From contig MSJH02000800.1 of assembly GCA_001931875.2 (NCBI GenBank), forward strand, positions 1-64,000: DNA of 64,000 bases, read 5' to 3'. A program made the position numbers and the translations under genes. Below the pieces are notes generated by a model. It saw nothing but the letters and a program-made list of their open reading frames with translations. It did not search any database and was not told the origin of the DNA. This DNA comes from Byssochlamys sp. IMV 00236 (lineage: Eukaryota; Ascomycota; Eurotiomycetes; Eurotiales; Thermoascaceae). This document shows positions 23,101 to 35,200 of the stretch, piece by piece (position 1 is the stretch's first letter; each line of letters begins with the position of its first letter).

Positions 23101-25534
23101 TGGGGTGCGGGCGATTGCAGCATCAGTTGGTGTGAATTTGGATATACGCGCAACATCCAAGTCATCTCGAATCTGATCCACAAGAAGCGGTACCATTTCG
23201 TCTGGAGCCACGAATGCTAGGTCTCCGGCGGCACCTCCGACAGCAGCCTTCGCTTGAGACAGCTTTGACCGGACCGGGTTTTCAAGTACGCTAGTCAATT
23301 GCTTCATGAACTCATTGGTATGTTCGCGGACCAAATTTCCAGGATCTATACCGACCCGTAGGCACAAGTCGATCCAAGAAAAACCAGGTACAAGTCCTGG
23401 GCGGCAAAGAACAATGAGCTGAATGAGCTGGTCTTTCAGTGCAGCCTCACATCCTGCATTTCCCGTCTTCTGCCAATCCGAAAGACGAGGGCAGATTGCT
23501 TTTACCCCCAGATGAAGGAAGTTCACGCTGTTTGGTCCTGCCATTACCGCCGCAGATTCCTTTTCGCCGTTGACGCAAGATGCAATCCAACTCCACAAAG
23601 CATCAATCACTGCATTCCCAATCACAGCCGGATTCTTCAGGTAAACATCAGACAACACATTAACCGCTTCCTCTCGAGTCTTAGCGGACACTTCGGTGCC
23701 GGTTATAGCGTAGAGGAAAGCCTGAGCCCAGGAGTTCTTCGCGGCAGGGTCTGCTTGTATGAAACCTCGCTCCGTTGCAAGAGCAGCAAGGGCCCTTGTC
23801 TCCCATGAGAAATCACCCGGAGTCACTAGTTTAGAATAAACCTTGGGGTTGAGTACAAAGGATGGTTTCGGGGCCAGTGTCATGGACTGCTTCACAATGT
23901 CTGCCCAGTCCGACGATGCAGCATCTTCCTTGTTCCTGGATCTCCTGCCGGACAGCGCAACAAATGCATATGCTCCTGTTACAGAACCGCTTTGAGCTGC
24001 AGGTAAAGGATTGGAGACAGTCTCATTGAAGGTGTCCTTCAGCTTGCCCACAAATTGAGAAATGAGCGACTGGTTCTGAGAATCAAGAAGAACTCCGTCA
24101 TCGAGATTCCAAAGCAATTCCGCAACATTAAGCTGCCAAAGCTTTTTGAAGGGCACTCGCTTATCTGCAGAACCTTTCACGAGAGCACTTATAACGTCGT
24201 CAGAGATAGTGACCTTGGAGCGAATGAGGAACTCAAGGTGTTTGCAGAATGCACCGATCTCTTTTTCCAAGGTCGGCTCGTTCGATTCCCGAGAGAACAC
24301 GGGAACTAGGCCGCGAACTATCTCCTGGGACAGGTCAATGAAGCATGGAATAGACGAGAGTACTTCAGCATGGACCGCACGCTGATCGGCATTTGTAATC
24401 TTCTGAGTCTTCAGTGGGCCGATGATCTCGCTCGTGACCTTGCCCAGCCAACTCTCCGTCTTGCATTTTGAGATAAATGACGCGAAGGACAGAGAAGCAC
24501 CTTGTCTGATTGCCGGGTTTGTCGACTTGAGGCTTGACAGCAGAGGCTTTAGAAGACGAGAATAGAAAACCTCGGAAAGGTCGATCTCTTCAGAAATTGA
24601 AGAGCAGAGCGGCGGGACTAGACCACCTAGTACTACTTCTGGTGACCTCAGAATAGCCTTCTCGAGAGTCGGAAGTACGTCCGACGTCAAGTCTTCATAT
24701 GTAACGAAAGAGGCAAAAAAGTCAGACAGGCCGCTGGCTATGTGAGCAGGAACCAAAGCCCGAGCACCCAGAATTTCCTTGGCATAGAACGTTAGAACCT
24801 TCTTCTTTTGTCCCTCCATAACATTTTTTCTGTCTGGAAGCCGGGCAGAGACACCAGAGACAACTCCAAGGAAAGGTGCATTTTTCTGCGCCCCAGTTGA
24901 AGCAGTTGTGAGTCGCGTAACGATCTCCTGTATAGCATCTGGGCCGCGCAGTTCTGATGAGAAGGTCGCCCTAAGAGCACGTCTGGTAACCCTGATAGCG
25001 GACTGCCTCACAGCTGCTCTCGGTGTTCCTCCCAGGCAAACCTCCAACAGTCTGGCATCAGCCGATAAGATATCCAGGATCATCGACAGAGGGATGTTCG
25101 GGTCATCGCGAAAGAATTGTAGGATAACAGAACACCATTCCACTAGAACGAACGCCGACGAGGGAGCCAACGTTGGCTTGGAGGATTCCTTCAGCAGCCT
25201 CTGAATCAGATATTTCAGTTCATCTGCCTTGATGGGAGCCCGCAGGATGGCGCGCAGACATTGCTGGACAGCTTGACGTGATGGACGATCGACATAAAGA
25301 GGGTATGTCCGAAATAAGAGCTCTAGAAGAGGAATCTGAAAGGGCTGCGCAAGAACAGCGCCTGTAGAGCTGTCAGTGATCGGGCTGGCTTGAGCATGAG
25401 GCGGGGGATTTACCATTCTTATCCCGAAGTTCCTGGAGAGCACGAATTCTCCTGGACGTCGAGCTCGACAGCAGGACGTTGCCCAGGCTCTCCAGGTCCC
25501 CGTTCTTCACTTCATTCCATTGTTCGTCGTCCAT
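17169..25534 (-). CDS. gcn1: Gcn1, ribosome-associated activator of the Gcn2 kinase
   Basis: Giant HEAT-repeat protein that binds ribosomes, with Gcn20, and passes uncharged-tRNA or collision signals to the eIF2-alpha kinase Gcn2. Minus-strand exons are 25534-25414, 25361-18576, 18522-18331, 18261-18106, 18057-17777 and 17726-17169. The five introns of 48-69 nt have GT-AG ends and matching phases. The total is 2697 aa, close to the yeast length. The start ATG at 25534 begins MDDEQWNEVKNGDLE. HEAT helices run through almost the whole chain. The eEF3-like centre includes 'SRRGAAYGLAGIVRGRG', 'DPNIDVRDACLDAAK' and 'WRSKKGACDLLGAMAYLDPQQL', and the Gcn2-binding region follows toward the C-terminus ('VDARQGICLALRELI', 'SEDVREAAAEAFDALQ'). 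The C-terminus is acidic (LGEDSFGDE). No lesion is seen. Confidence 0.96.
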
Positions 25535-25835
25535 ATTGGGGCATGGGACATGTCGACGTGGACGATCCTCCTGGTCGAGCAGTTTGGCGCGTCCCGCTAT
25601 TGTGTCATAAAAGTTTTCGACGTTGTGGGGAGAGCTCCGTCACCCGCAGGCTGGGAACATCGCCGCTCCGATGGGTTGATGACTACCCATCTTCCATCTT
25701 CTCGCGTCTCATCACGCACGCTTTCGTTCTTTTCAGGTCAGCTCACACTGACTTGCTGTCTTTCACTTTCTCTCGATCTGGTCTTCGTCCTTTCACTAGG
25801 GCCTTTGCGGCTGTTGTTCCTGGTGTTGGCTCACT
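25535..25835. promoter_or_regulatory. 301-bp shared divergent promoter of gcn1 and the DExH helicase
   Basis: The start codons of gcn1 (minus) and the helicase (plus) are separated by only 301 bp, so both core promoters and leaders must lie here. The region is pyrimidine-rich on the helicase side (CTTTCACTTTCTCTCG and similar). I found no TGACTCA site for a Gcn4/CpcA-type factor. Co-regulation is inferred from layout only. Confidence 0.7.
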
Positions 25836-28800
25836 ATGCCGCCGAACAAGAAAAAGAAGAAGCCAGCGTCAAACCCCGCGCGAGGCTTTGCAACTGTTTC
25901 TGTCCCTTCAAAGATAAAGACCACTGATTCTCCAACTGTCTCCTCCGCCGCAGAATCCACTGCTGCATCGGATGTTGAGAAATCTCAGCCAGTCCCAGTG
26001 AGCGAGCCTGCTGCTGCTGCTGCTACCGCCGCGCCGGAGGGCCAGGCGCTAAAAGACTACAGCCCTGAGGATCTTGAGAAACACCTTGAAGAGGCAGAGT
26101 TACAATTACTAGTTGATAAATACGCGTCTAAATGTAAAAGCGATTCCGCCCGTCAGGTGGCTAAACTTGAGACGGAGCGACGTGTCCTTCGCCCTCAAGC
26201 GAATACATTGAGCCTGACAGATTGGTTGTCTCCAGAAATATTGGATCAGCTACTTAATCTAGCTCAAAAAGAGCAGCATGAGACCGATCCTCCTCCCGCA
26301 TACGATTCCAATGAATCAAAGGGTCCTACTTCAGAAGAGGACCTATGTGTTAGAGTCTGGACATTGAGAGAGACATTGCTTAAGCTTGGATTTCCGGAAC
26401 CAAAGATACAAGAGGCATTGAAGCATATCTTGGTATACTTTTCCGGGAACCCTACAAGTAATAGTAAAGATGTCATTTGGAATCTGGAAGAGTCTTTGGA
26501 ATGGCTTGCCATGAATTGTGACCCCAATGAACTTCCACCCTATCTGGACAAGGCCCCGGCACCCAAGGGGTCAGACATGAAATCGTCATGGTTGAACGGT
26601 AAATGATCTTGGAAGCCATTGCACATATGATGAAGCTAATCCTGGCCAGAAATCGAGCAGCCACGTTCGTCTACTCCATCCATTGCCTCGCAGACTGACG
26701 CAGCAGTAAAGAAGCCGAAAAGCCAGCCCACAGTGGCGAGCGTGCCCGATTTCGACCCTGATGATTCTGATGGTTCTCTTGACCCAGATAATCTTACTCC
26801 AGAATTTCTAAACCTCCGCACTCAGCTATACAATCTTCAGCCCGATCACTTTGACCAACCGAAGAAGGGCAAGAAAGGACAGAAAGGATCTGAGCGCGAT
26901 TCCGATCCTCAAGTCGCCAAAATCAAATACAAGTTATCGAAGATTGAAAATGACATTCTCTTTGATCAAGCGGAAGCGGAAGATCGATGGAAGGACATAC
27001 TAGTCAACCTTAGGAGAGAGGCAGCATTTGTCCGAAAGACTGCTGAACCACGGCCTGAAGACTCGGCCGCGCAGCGCATAACGGACGAAGCAGAGAAAAT
27101 AGCGGAGGAAGAACTAGCTGCTATGAACTCACCTCAAGCCGAAGACGAGAGCCTAGGCCTCTTCGGTGATATGTTTTCCGCCGAAGGATCAACCACAGAG
27201 CTGACAGCTCAGGCTGGGCCTGCTCCCGCTAATATCCAGGTCCGTAATTTCGGGAAATGGACTGGGTTAAGTCCTCGACGTGTGTTCGAAGATGCTTGTA
27301 AGGCAAGGTCAGTCGTTTCTATCCGCTTCTCTGGTAGATATTCTGACGTGGTTTCGGAACGTTTAGAGACGCGAATTGCAAAGTAACATACAAGGATATT
27401 TCACTATCGTCGTATTCTAATCGAAAAGCTGTGGAGGTGAAATGGTCGAAACCGCAGGACACGCCATTGCCTCTCACTTTGGATGTGGTGACACTCAAAT
27501 CAAATCCTTATGTCGTGTTTGCTTCAATGGACACGATTGCCACCCAAACGTCTCAGGAGGCAGAAGGATACGTCTCGACTTTGGCGCTTTTCCTTATATT
27601 CGGGCAGAGTTCGAAGGAATCAAAAGCCTATTTGCGTCTCCCAGCGGTCTGGAGAGACCTATGGGGAGAATTCGCGAGTCTAAGGAAGGAACAGGAGGAT
27701 GAGTCCGATAAGAAGACTGTCCGGGGACTGAAATATCTCATTCAGGAATGCACAGGGAAGTCTGAACATGATGTTGTTCTAACACACAACTTCAGAAAGA
27801 GAAACGGAAACGGAGGCGAGGTAGAGCCTTCTACGAAACAACGCCCTTCTGGTAATGTCGGGCCGTCAGATGAATTGGCAAGCATATGGAGAGCCAAGGC
27901 TTCAACTCCCGCGTTCAACCGTATGGTCCAGTCAAGGATGAATCTACCGATATGGGCGTACAAGGACGAGATTCTCAAGACACTCGACTCTCACCAGGCG
28001 ATCATTATATGCAGTGAGACGGGTAGTGGAAAGAGCACGCAAATACCTTCCTTTATCCTTGAACACGAGTTGATAGAAGGTCGCAATTGCAAGATATATG
28101 TCACGGAGCCTCGCCGAATCTCCGCGATATCGTTGGCGCGGAGAGTCAGTGAAGAGTTGGGAGAAAATAAAAACGACATTGGGACGTCAAGGTCTCTCGT
28201 GGGATATGCAATTAGACTGGAAAGCAAGCTCACTCAATCCACGAAGCTGGTATACGCGTATGTCACTAGCCCTTATTCTAACATCATCGGCTGTGATAAC
28301 TGACACAAACTAGAACAACGGGAGTAGTAGTACGGATGCTAGAGCGCCCTCAGGACTTTCAAGATATCTCGCATGTTGTACTGGATGAGGTACACGAGCG
28401 GACCATCGATAGCGACTTCCTGCTGATAATCCTGCGGAGATTGATGCAACAAAGACCAGATCTAAAGCTCGTTTTGATGTCAGCTACGGTCGACGCCCAA
28501 CGTTTCTCGTCCTATTTAGGTGGCGTCCCTGTGTTGAATATCCCCGGGCGGACCTTCCCTGTGGAAGTCAAATATCTCGAAGATGCTGTTGAAATGACCA
28601 ATTATCGTCTTCTGGATGACCAGTCCTCTGCGCTCGACGATGATGTCGCAGAACCTTCTCCGGACAGCCCTGGCGAAGAGGGGACCGGGGGTCTTGGGTC
28701 GACGCTGGAAGGCTATTCAAAACAAACCAGAGACACAGTCACTAACTTCGACGAGTATCGACTAGACTACCATCTGATCACGAGATTGTTGGCGAAGATT

Positions 28801-30711
28801 GCCACCGATCCTAATTTGGAATGGTACAGTAAAGCCATTCTAGTGTTTATGCCTGGTATGGCGGAGATCCGCCGGCTTAATGATGAGATCTTGTCAGACC
28901 CGGCTTTTGGGAGAGGCTGGATAGTCCATGCTCTTCACTCGTCTATTCCCAGCGAAGATCAGGAGAAAGCTTTCCTTGTGCCCCCGGAGGGAACAAGAAA
29001 AATCGTTATCGCAACCAATATTGCGGAAACCGGTGGGTGATCTCCAAACTAGTTGCTTCTGCTTTGCTAATCTGATTAGGTATCACAATTCCCGATATCA
29101 CTGCCGTTATTGATGCCGGAAAGGAGAAAGTGATGCGGTTAGTGTTAATTCGTGGTACTTACTGGCCAAAGCTAAGAACTTGTATAGATTCGACGAGAGA
29201 CGACAGCTTTCGCGACTTGTGGAATCGTTTATCTCACGCGCAAATGCAAAACAACGTCGTGGAAGAGCTGGGCGAGTTCAGACTGGAATATGTTTCCATT
29301 TATTTACGAAACATAGACATGATAGCCTGGTAAGTCCAGGTTTGACTTGGAACTGGACTGCAATCGCTAACACGATAAACAGCTCGCGGAACAGCAGACC
29401 CCCGAGATGCTTAGGCTTTCCCTACAAGATTTGGTCTTACGCGTCAAGATCTGCAACTTGGGCGACGTTGAGCAGACTCTTCTTGAGGCTCTTGATCCGC
29501 CATCATCAAAGAATATCAGACGGGCAATCGACTCTTTGAAAGAAGTGAAGGCTCTGACGAATTCAGAAACTCTTACGCCGCTCGGAAGACAGCTCGCAAA
29601 ACTTCCGCTGGATGTCTTCCTAGGGAAGCTCATCATCTACGGCGCTTTCTTCAAGTGCCTAGATGCCTCTGTGAGCATTGCGGCTATCTTGTCTTCCAAG
29701 TCACCTTTTGTCAATACAATGGGCTCCAACACTCAGAAAGAACTTGCTAGGTTGTCTTTCAAGAAAGGTAAAATACCTAATATGTTTATAGGCGAGTTTA
29801 CTAAATGCATATCCCAGGAGACTCGGATCTTCTCACCGTGTACAATGCTTACTGCGCATGGAAGCGGATAAGGAACTCACCGGGAATAAACGAATACTCC
29901 TTTTGCCGGAGTAATTTCCTCAGTCCTCAGGCGCTTCTCAGTATCGAAGATATCAAGATGCAGCTTCTGGTCTCCATTGCAGATACAGGCTTGATGAAGC
30001 TCGACGATACGGAACAGGCTTCTTTAAAGAGGTGAGCATCCCCTCGGTTTGCCTTTACCCTGCTCTTCCAACTAATGCATCTGGGAAAGGGCCCGTTTCT
30101 CTGGCCGCCAGCGTCAATTCTTTGTAGTCCCTGAGCGGTTCGACGTAAATAGCGCTAGTGATCTAGTTGTCACCTCGGTCATTGCGTGGAGTTTCTATCC
30201 CAAGTTGCTCTCCCGCGAAGGCAAAGGCTGGCGCAATGTCTCCAACAACCAGGCCGTGAGCCTCCATCCAACATCCGTCAACAAGCAAGCAGATGCTAGT
30301 ATCAAGTGGCTATCGTTTTACCACATCATGCAGGCGCGCAACAAGTTCTACAACGCCCATGAGACAAGCGCTGTGGACGACTTTGCCGTTGCTTTGCTGT
30401 GTGGAGAAGCGGAGTTCAAGGTATTAAACTCCGCATGACATTGATCTGAAGATGAAACCCTTTGCTAACTTCAAATTTAGTTATATGCCGGAATAATATC
30501 CATCGACAACAACCGTATCCGATTTTCCGTCAAGGACTGGAAATCCATTCTAGCTCTCAAGATCCTCGGCAGTAAAGTGCGGGAGATCCTGTCTGGAACA
30601 TTCAAGAACCCCCAGAAACCGCTCTCCCATCGCCAGCAAGAATGGATGAATATCTTACAGCAGATGTTCACCGATGCATACACTTCGCAGATAAACAGGA
30701 AGGGTCCTTGA
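25836..30711 (+). CDS. DExH-box RNA helicase, DHX29/DHX57 type
   Basis: RNA-dependent NTPase of 1463 aa. Exons are 25836-26598, 26650-27307, 27367-28257, 28314-29032, 29080-29137, 29188-29329, 29383-29767, 29818-30031, 30090-30420 and 30481-30711; the nine introns are 47-60 nt with consistent phases. The N-terminus is lysine-rich ([11 protein letters not shown]). A UBA-like segment follows at about 167-235, ending '[14 protein letters not shown]', as in DHX29 relatives. Helicase motifs are Walker [10 protein letters not shown] (about 690), [14 protein letters not shown] (about 795), SAT (about 826), TNIAETGITIPD (about 1003) and QRRGRAGR (about 1051). HA2 and OB-fold regions follow to the C-terminus. 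Mammalian DHX29 aids scanning of structured leaders on the 40S subunit, and a fission-yeast relative is Ucp12. The same role here is inference. It is divergent from gcn1. Confidence 0.94.
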
Positions 30712-31796
30712 GAGCAGGCATTTGGGTAGGCAAGATTTACGGAACGGGGGTACTTTTCTTTGGACGGTTGACGATATCCAAACTGGGTTACGGATGATTG
30801 GGACTTGGGTATGGTATTGCAGCAGGGCTGACAAGAATGGGAAGTTTTTCGCTCTTTGCTTTAGCCATAAAGAGCTTTAAAAAAAAAATAGAACCTCGCT
30901 TCCCTTTTGTTCGGGATATATCAGGCTACATCAAGCGGTCATTGAACTATACATATCTCGCTTGCTATCGAGAATTGGGCTTCTATTTCGCACCGCGACT
31001 ATCTTCGTGGATAGAACATAGAGGGAGAGAAATAAAATCCAAATGCTTGATAATACCTGGAATGGGATCTATCTTTGAAAAAGCGATTATATGACCGTAA
31101 TGGAACCTAGCATGATTCAGTCTGTTTACGTATATATATCACTGGGAAACGATGACTCTAAAAATATAGAAATATGCTATTTCTAGCTATATCTCTGCAA
31201 AACATTGAATCCATCGTCTAATTAATGCATCTAAAAGGAATAATTATCTATTGTATCGGGGGCAAGGTACAAAATTGGTCTAATGTCCCATTGCCTGAAA
31301 AAGAAAACCTAGTTCATCGGGTCACCTAACCACCACATAGCTTCCTAACACAATATGACACACACACACCAACACCAACACCAACAATAAAGAATACACG
31401 ATAACCAACCCTCGTTAATTTGAGTACTGGCACATGCCATTCAGTCCTATTATTCACTATACTTCTCTATTCTTTCCCATCAGAATCGAATCCTCAATCA
31501 TCTTTCGATCTACTACTTATGGTAGACATGAAAATTACCACATCATCACCGATCCTCCTGCATACTCTATCGTACATCGTACATAGTAGTACATATATAA
31601 CCTAAAACATGCACACATTTGGTATAACGAAACCCCATATCACATTCCTCTCTGCCTCCTTAATCCCACTCTAGTAAGCAAGTACTATTCTATTTATTCT
31701 GAAATCCACACCACGCCAGCCACGCGGAAGTCGTTACATATGCATAGTTGTATGCAAGGGGCATAAGCATTTTCGGTTCTGGGGCAGAGATGTCTT

Positions 31797-31824
31797 ACTA
31801 ACTAACTAACTAACTAACTAACTA
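31797..31824. repeat. (ACTA)7 microsatellite
   Basis: Seven perfect head-to-tail ACTA units in the intergenic region. No gene overlaps. Confidence 0.95.
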
Positions 31825-31856
31825 TGGGGCTAACTAAGAGCTGACCGGCTGGATAC

Positions 31857-31881
31857 GAAAGAAAGAAAAGAAAAGAAAAGA
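31857..31881. repeat. GAAAG/GAAAA simple repeat
   Basis: Purine-only run of GAAA(A)G units (gaaagaaagaaaagaaaag), 30 bp after the ACTA microsatellite. Confidence 0.85.
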
Positions 31882-31954
31882 ATCTTCTAGTTTAGTCTTT
31901 TCGTGTAATTATACAACGCGAAGAATATCTAAGTGGGAAAAAGGAATAGGGGGG

Positions 31955-31977
31955 CAGGGAAGGGAAGGGAAGGGAAG
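31955..31977. repeat. GGGAA pentanucleotide repeat
   Basis: About four units of GGGAA in a purine-rich stretch, the third simple repeat within 200 bp. Confidence 0.85.
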
Positions 31978-32179
31978 CCAGGAGGATCTTCATGTGGAGA
32001 TTGAGAAGCAGAGAAAAGATAGGGAGAGAAAAAGATACGGAATTGAAATGATTTGACCTCTTATGTTGTTTTATCCTATTATTTCATCGTTGAATCCTAT
32101 CCCGACTTGTCCCATACTAAATACGTATACGTACCCTTTTTTCTATGAGTTCTGGAACCGGGAAGGAATGGCCCGGAAG

Positions 32180-32220
32180 GGATGGATGGATGGATGGCTG
32201 GATGGATTGAGGGATGGATT
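32180..32220. repeat. GGAT tetranucleotide repeat, imperfect
   Basis: Four or more adjacent GGAT units followed by interrupted copies (ggctggatggattgagggatgg). Confidence 0.85.
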
Positions 32221-35200
32221 GACAGCTAATTATTTGTTTCTTGGGTCTTGGATAATAGTTAATCTCATTATTCAGCTTCGTAATCGATTGAATGACAGGT
32301 CTTGAAAGGACCATGTTGCTAAGGTGCGTACTACTAGTACTAATACATAGTTGCGGTTTAAGGGAAGTCAAGTACTACAGACATTATTATTTATTACAGT
32401 GGATTACTCCGTATAAGATCACAGAAATAAGAAAAATACAAAAGGAAGCCACTGTGGGGTGGTCGGGGAAAGGAGAGGGCCCGAAGAAAGAGAAAAAGCC
32501 ACGCTATTATGGATCCCCGGTTATACGAGTTATGGAGAAATCAATTAATCAATTATTTACTATCCATAATATAATATTAATGATATAGTATATACCAACC
32601 GAGTAACGATATTAAAATAGAATTGAGACTTGGCGGCAAGTGCTCCTGCACTATTAAACTTTCCTGTAGGCCTAGAAAAGAGAAAAAGGGCGTTTGCAAG
32701 AGTAAATTGATTGTTATGTCAGTGGCTGGGACTCGTAACTATCCTTCAATCGCCAAGGACTGAAACAGAAGCCACTCATGCAACTTTGATTATCGGCCGC
32801 ACCGATGAAATGTGAGGGCGTATCAGAATCAAACTGGGGGAAGTTCCGGTGCCACTTCCGCGAAGTTAAGTGAGTATGCAGCCGGTAAAGGAATATATGG
32901 TTAAGTTAGGGCTGTCAAGCGCGTCCCACTATTAGAAGTACATACTCCGTAGTCAAGGATAGGCTAACTAGTTCTTTCTTTGCTGACCGTTTTATTCTCT
33001 TGGGAATAATGTCTTGGGATTTCTTGCTACCCGTTAAACTGAGTTCTTTTCCCATGCGTGTCCGTGAGAACGACAGGCGTGTGGAGGATGCAGATTATCG
33101 ATTAATACCCACGTGAAGAAGAAAAGTGAGTGAGATGTGTCAGGTTTCAGACCCGGTCTGTGAAGGAGTGGTAATAGATGGGCAAATAATTGTGCTTCTA
33201 GGCTGTCGAACTTCTGACGCAAGGAATAACTATCATTCGCACGTCCCAATGGACGGACGGCGTCCCCGATGACTGCATACGGGTATGGAGTAGTCTCCGA
33301 GCTTGACGTTTAGCCCTATCCAAGCGGTCTTAGCAAACTACTCTCAAGTCCTGCACTGAAGATCGCGTGGGTCTCCCGCACAAAGAGATTTGAGGTCCGT
33401 TCGGTCCCCGTCGTTTCGATCCTTACCGGTCGATCAAGGATAGCGAGCAACGGTCACACAGTGAACTGCCACCGCCAAAAGAAGGCCCGAGCACTATCTA
33501 GTTGTGACAACCCAGCAGATCCCTCAGAGAGAGAGCGCTTGGATCCTTTCTTTGCAAGATACCAGAAAAACCGGGATTTGAGAGGGAGTCTTGTGGATAA
33601 TCGATACGGAATCTCCGTACGGAGAAAAAGAAAAAGGGCTGGAAGAGAGCGGTCTCACTGGTCAACAATAGAGTATCTAGTGACTGGCAAAGCTCTCGAA
33701 GAATTTAAAAAAAGATGGAGACTCGTGGCGCGGATCGGTCGCATATGCAACCACGGGTCGTTGCAGCTGAAACCTGGCCCGGTGCTCAGCTGAGATTCTG
33801 ACAGGATCCCTGAGAGAACAGAAGGCTGTTTTCGACTTCTTCCTCAAGGTTCAACCCTCCTCCGCGACGCAGGGAAGCAAGGGGAGAGAGTAGTGAGGGG
33901 TGGGGGCCGCTTGGTGATACTGGCGGTCAGATGGCAAACGCGGGATAGTCGCTTGAAGATGGAGCTTTGGCAGATCCGTGTGGTCCAGCACAAGGCGCCG
34001 TCGTGAATCGACACCACATCGGGGCAGCCACCTGGTCGCTGGTCAGGAAGTTAGTCGGTCAACGACATCGCCGGTGTGTCAGATACGTGGTCGCTTCCGC
34101 AGCCAGTCGATGGCGCCGGGAGTTGTATATCGCTGCTCTCATGTATCCTGACTGGTCCTCTTGGCCCATGGGGATCTCTCTCTCGTGGATAAACACGGCA
34201 GTCTCGCCACCAGGAAGGAAGAAAGATAGAGAGAAGAGGAGGGGAGCGATCATTTTGCGGTCACTCAATCCTTGTCGGCCGTGCCGAGGATATCAAATCA
34301 CAAAGTGTCACCCGTGACTCTGTCGCACAACCGCTCGCAACAGAGTCATCGTTTCCTTTCTTCCAATGCGAGCGAAACACGACATCTTATCTAACTTTGG
34401 AATCGCCAATCAAGCAATAACGGTGGAGCTATAGACTTTTTCCAGGTTCCCAAGGATGTCCTGATATGAGAAGCACGGAATATCTGAGCGATGATCAAGC
34501 ACTGGCTCGGTTCGTAGACCATTGCTGAATGAATTATCCCGAGTAATGCTATCGCCAGCTGCACAATAATGGTTTTATACTGCGATGCTCTCTCAGACAA
34601 GTCAATGGACCATGTCGATATTGTTATTACTAGGATTTAGCTACGAGGTCAAAACGGAGCTCCATGACTGGTCGTCGCTGATTTTCTGTGTTCGTGAATG
34701 TCATGAACCGGACCGAGTGTGGAGATCATGCAGTGTAATACTCGAGGAGAATACGAACATGATTACGGAGTATTACTCCAATGAAAGTTCCGTGAGACCC
34801 AGGCTATTTCGGGCGCTTCTCAGGGCCTTGATGACCATTCTCGAAGGAGGGCGTGTCTGTTGATTTCGTAGAACCCAGGATCTGTAGGGGCCGGGTTAAT
34901 GCGTTAGGGCGCCTTTGGCTCACTCCGGGGTGTGAGTTATGTAGGCGGGGAATTTCAAGGACTTAGAAGACCTGTTCTACCCCTCGATGTGTTACAATGT
35001 GCGCTCATTATTATCATCAAGCAGCGAGATTGTCCCACACTAGTCCCCCACAATAAATACCACAGCACCTGGCAGTTATTGCAGTCTGCTGATATTGTGT
35101 TTTTCTTCCAGAAGGTTAAACGTATGGGATCGATGTACGGTAGATCTCGCGTGCGCGCACCACTGCGGACGCAATGTGAGTTTAATTCTGTTGCATTGGC

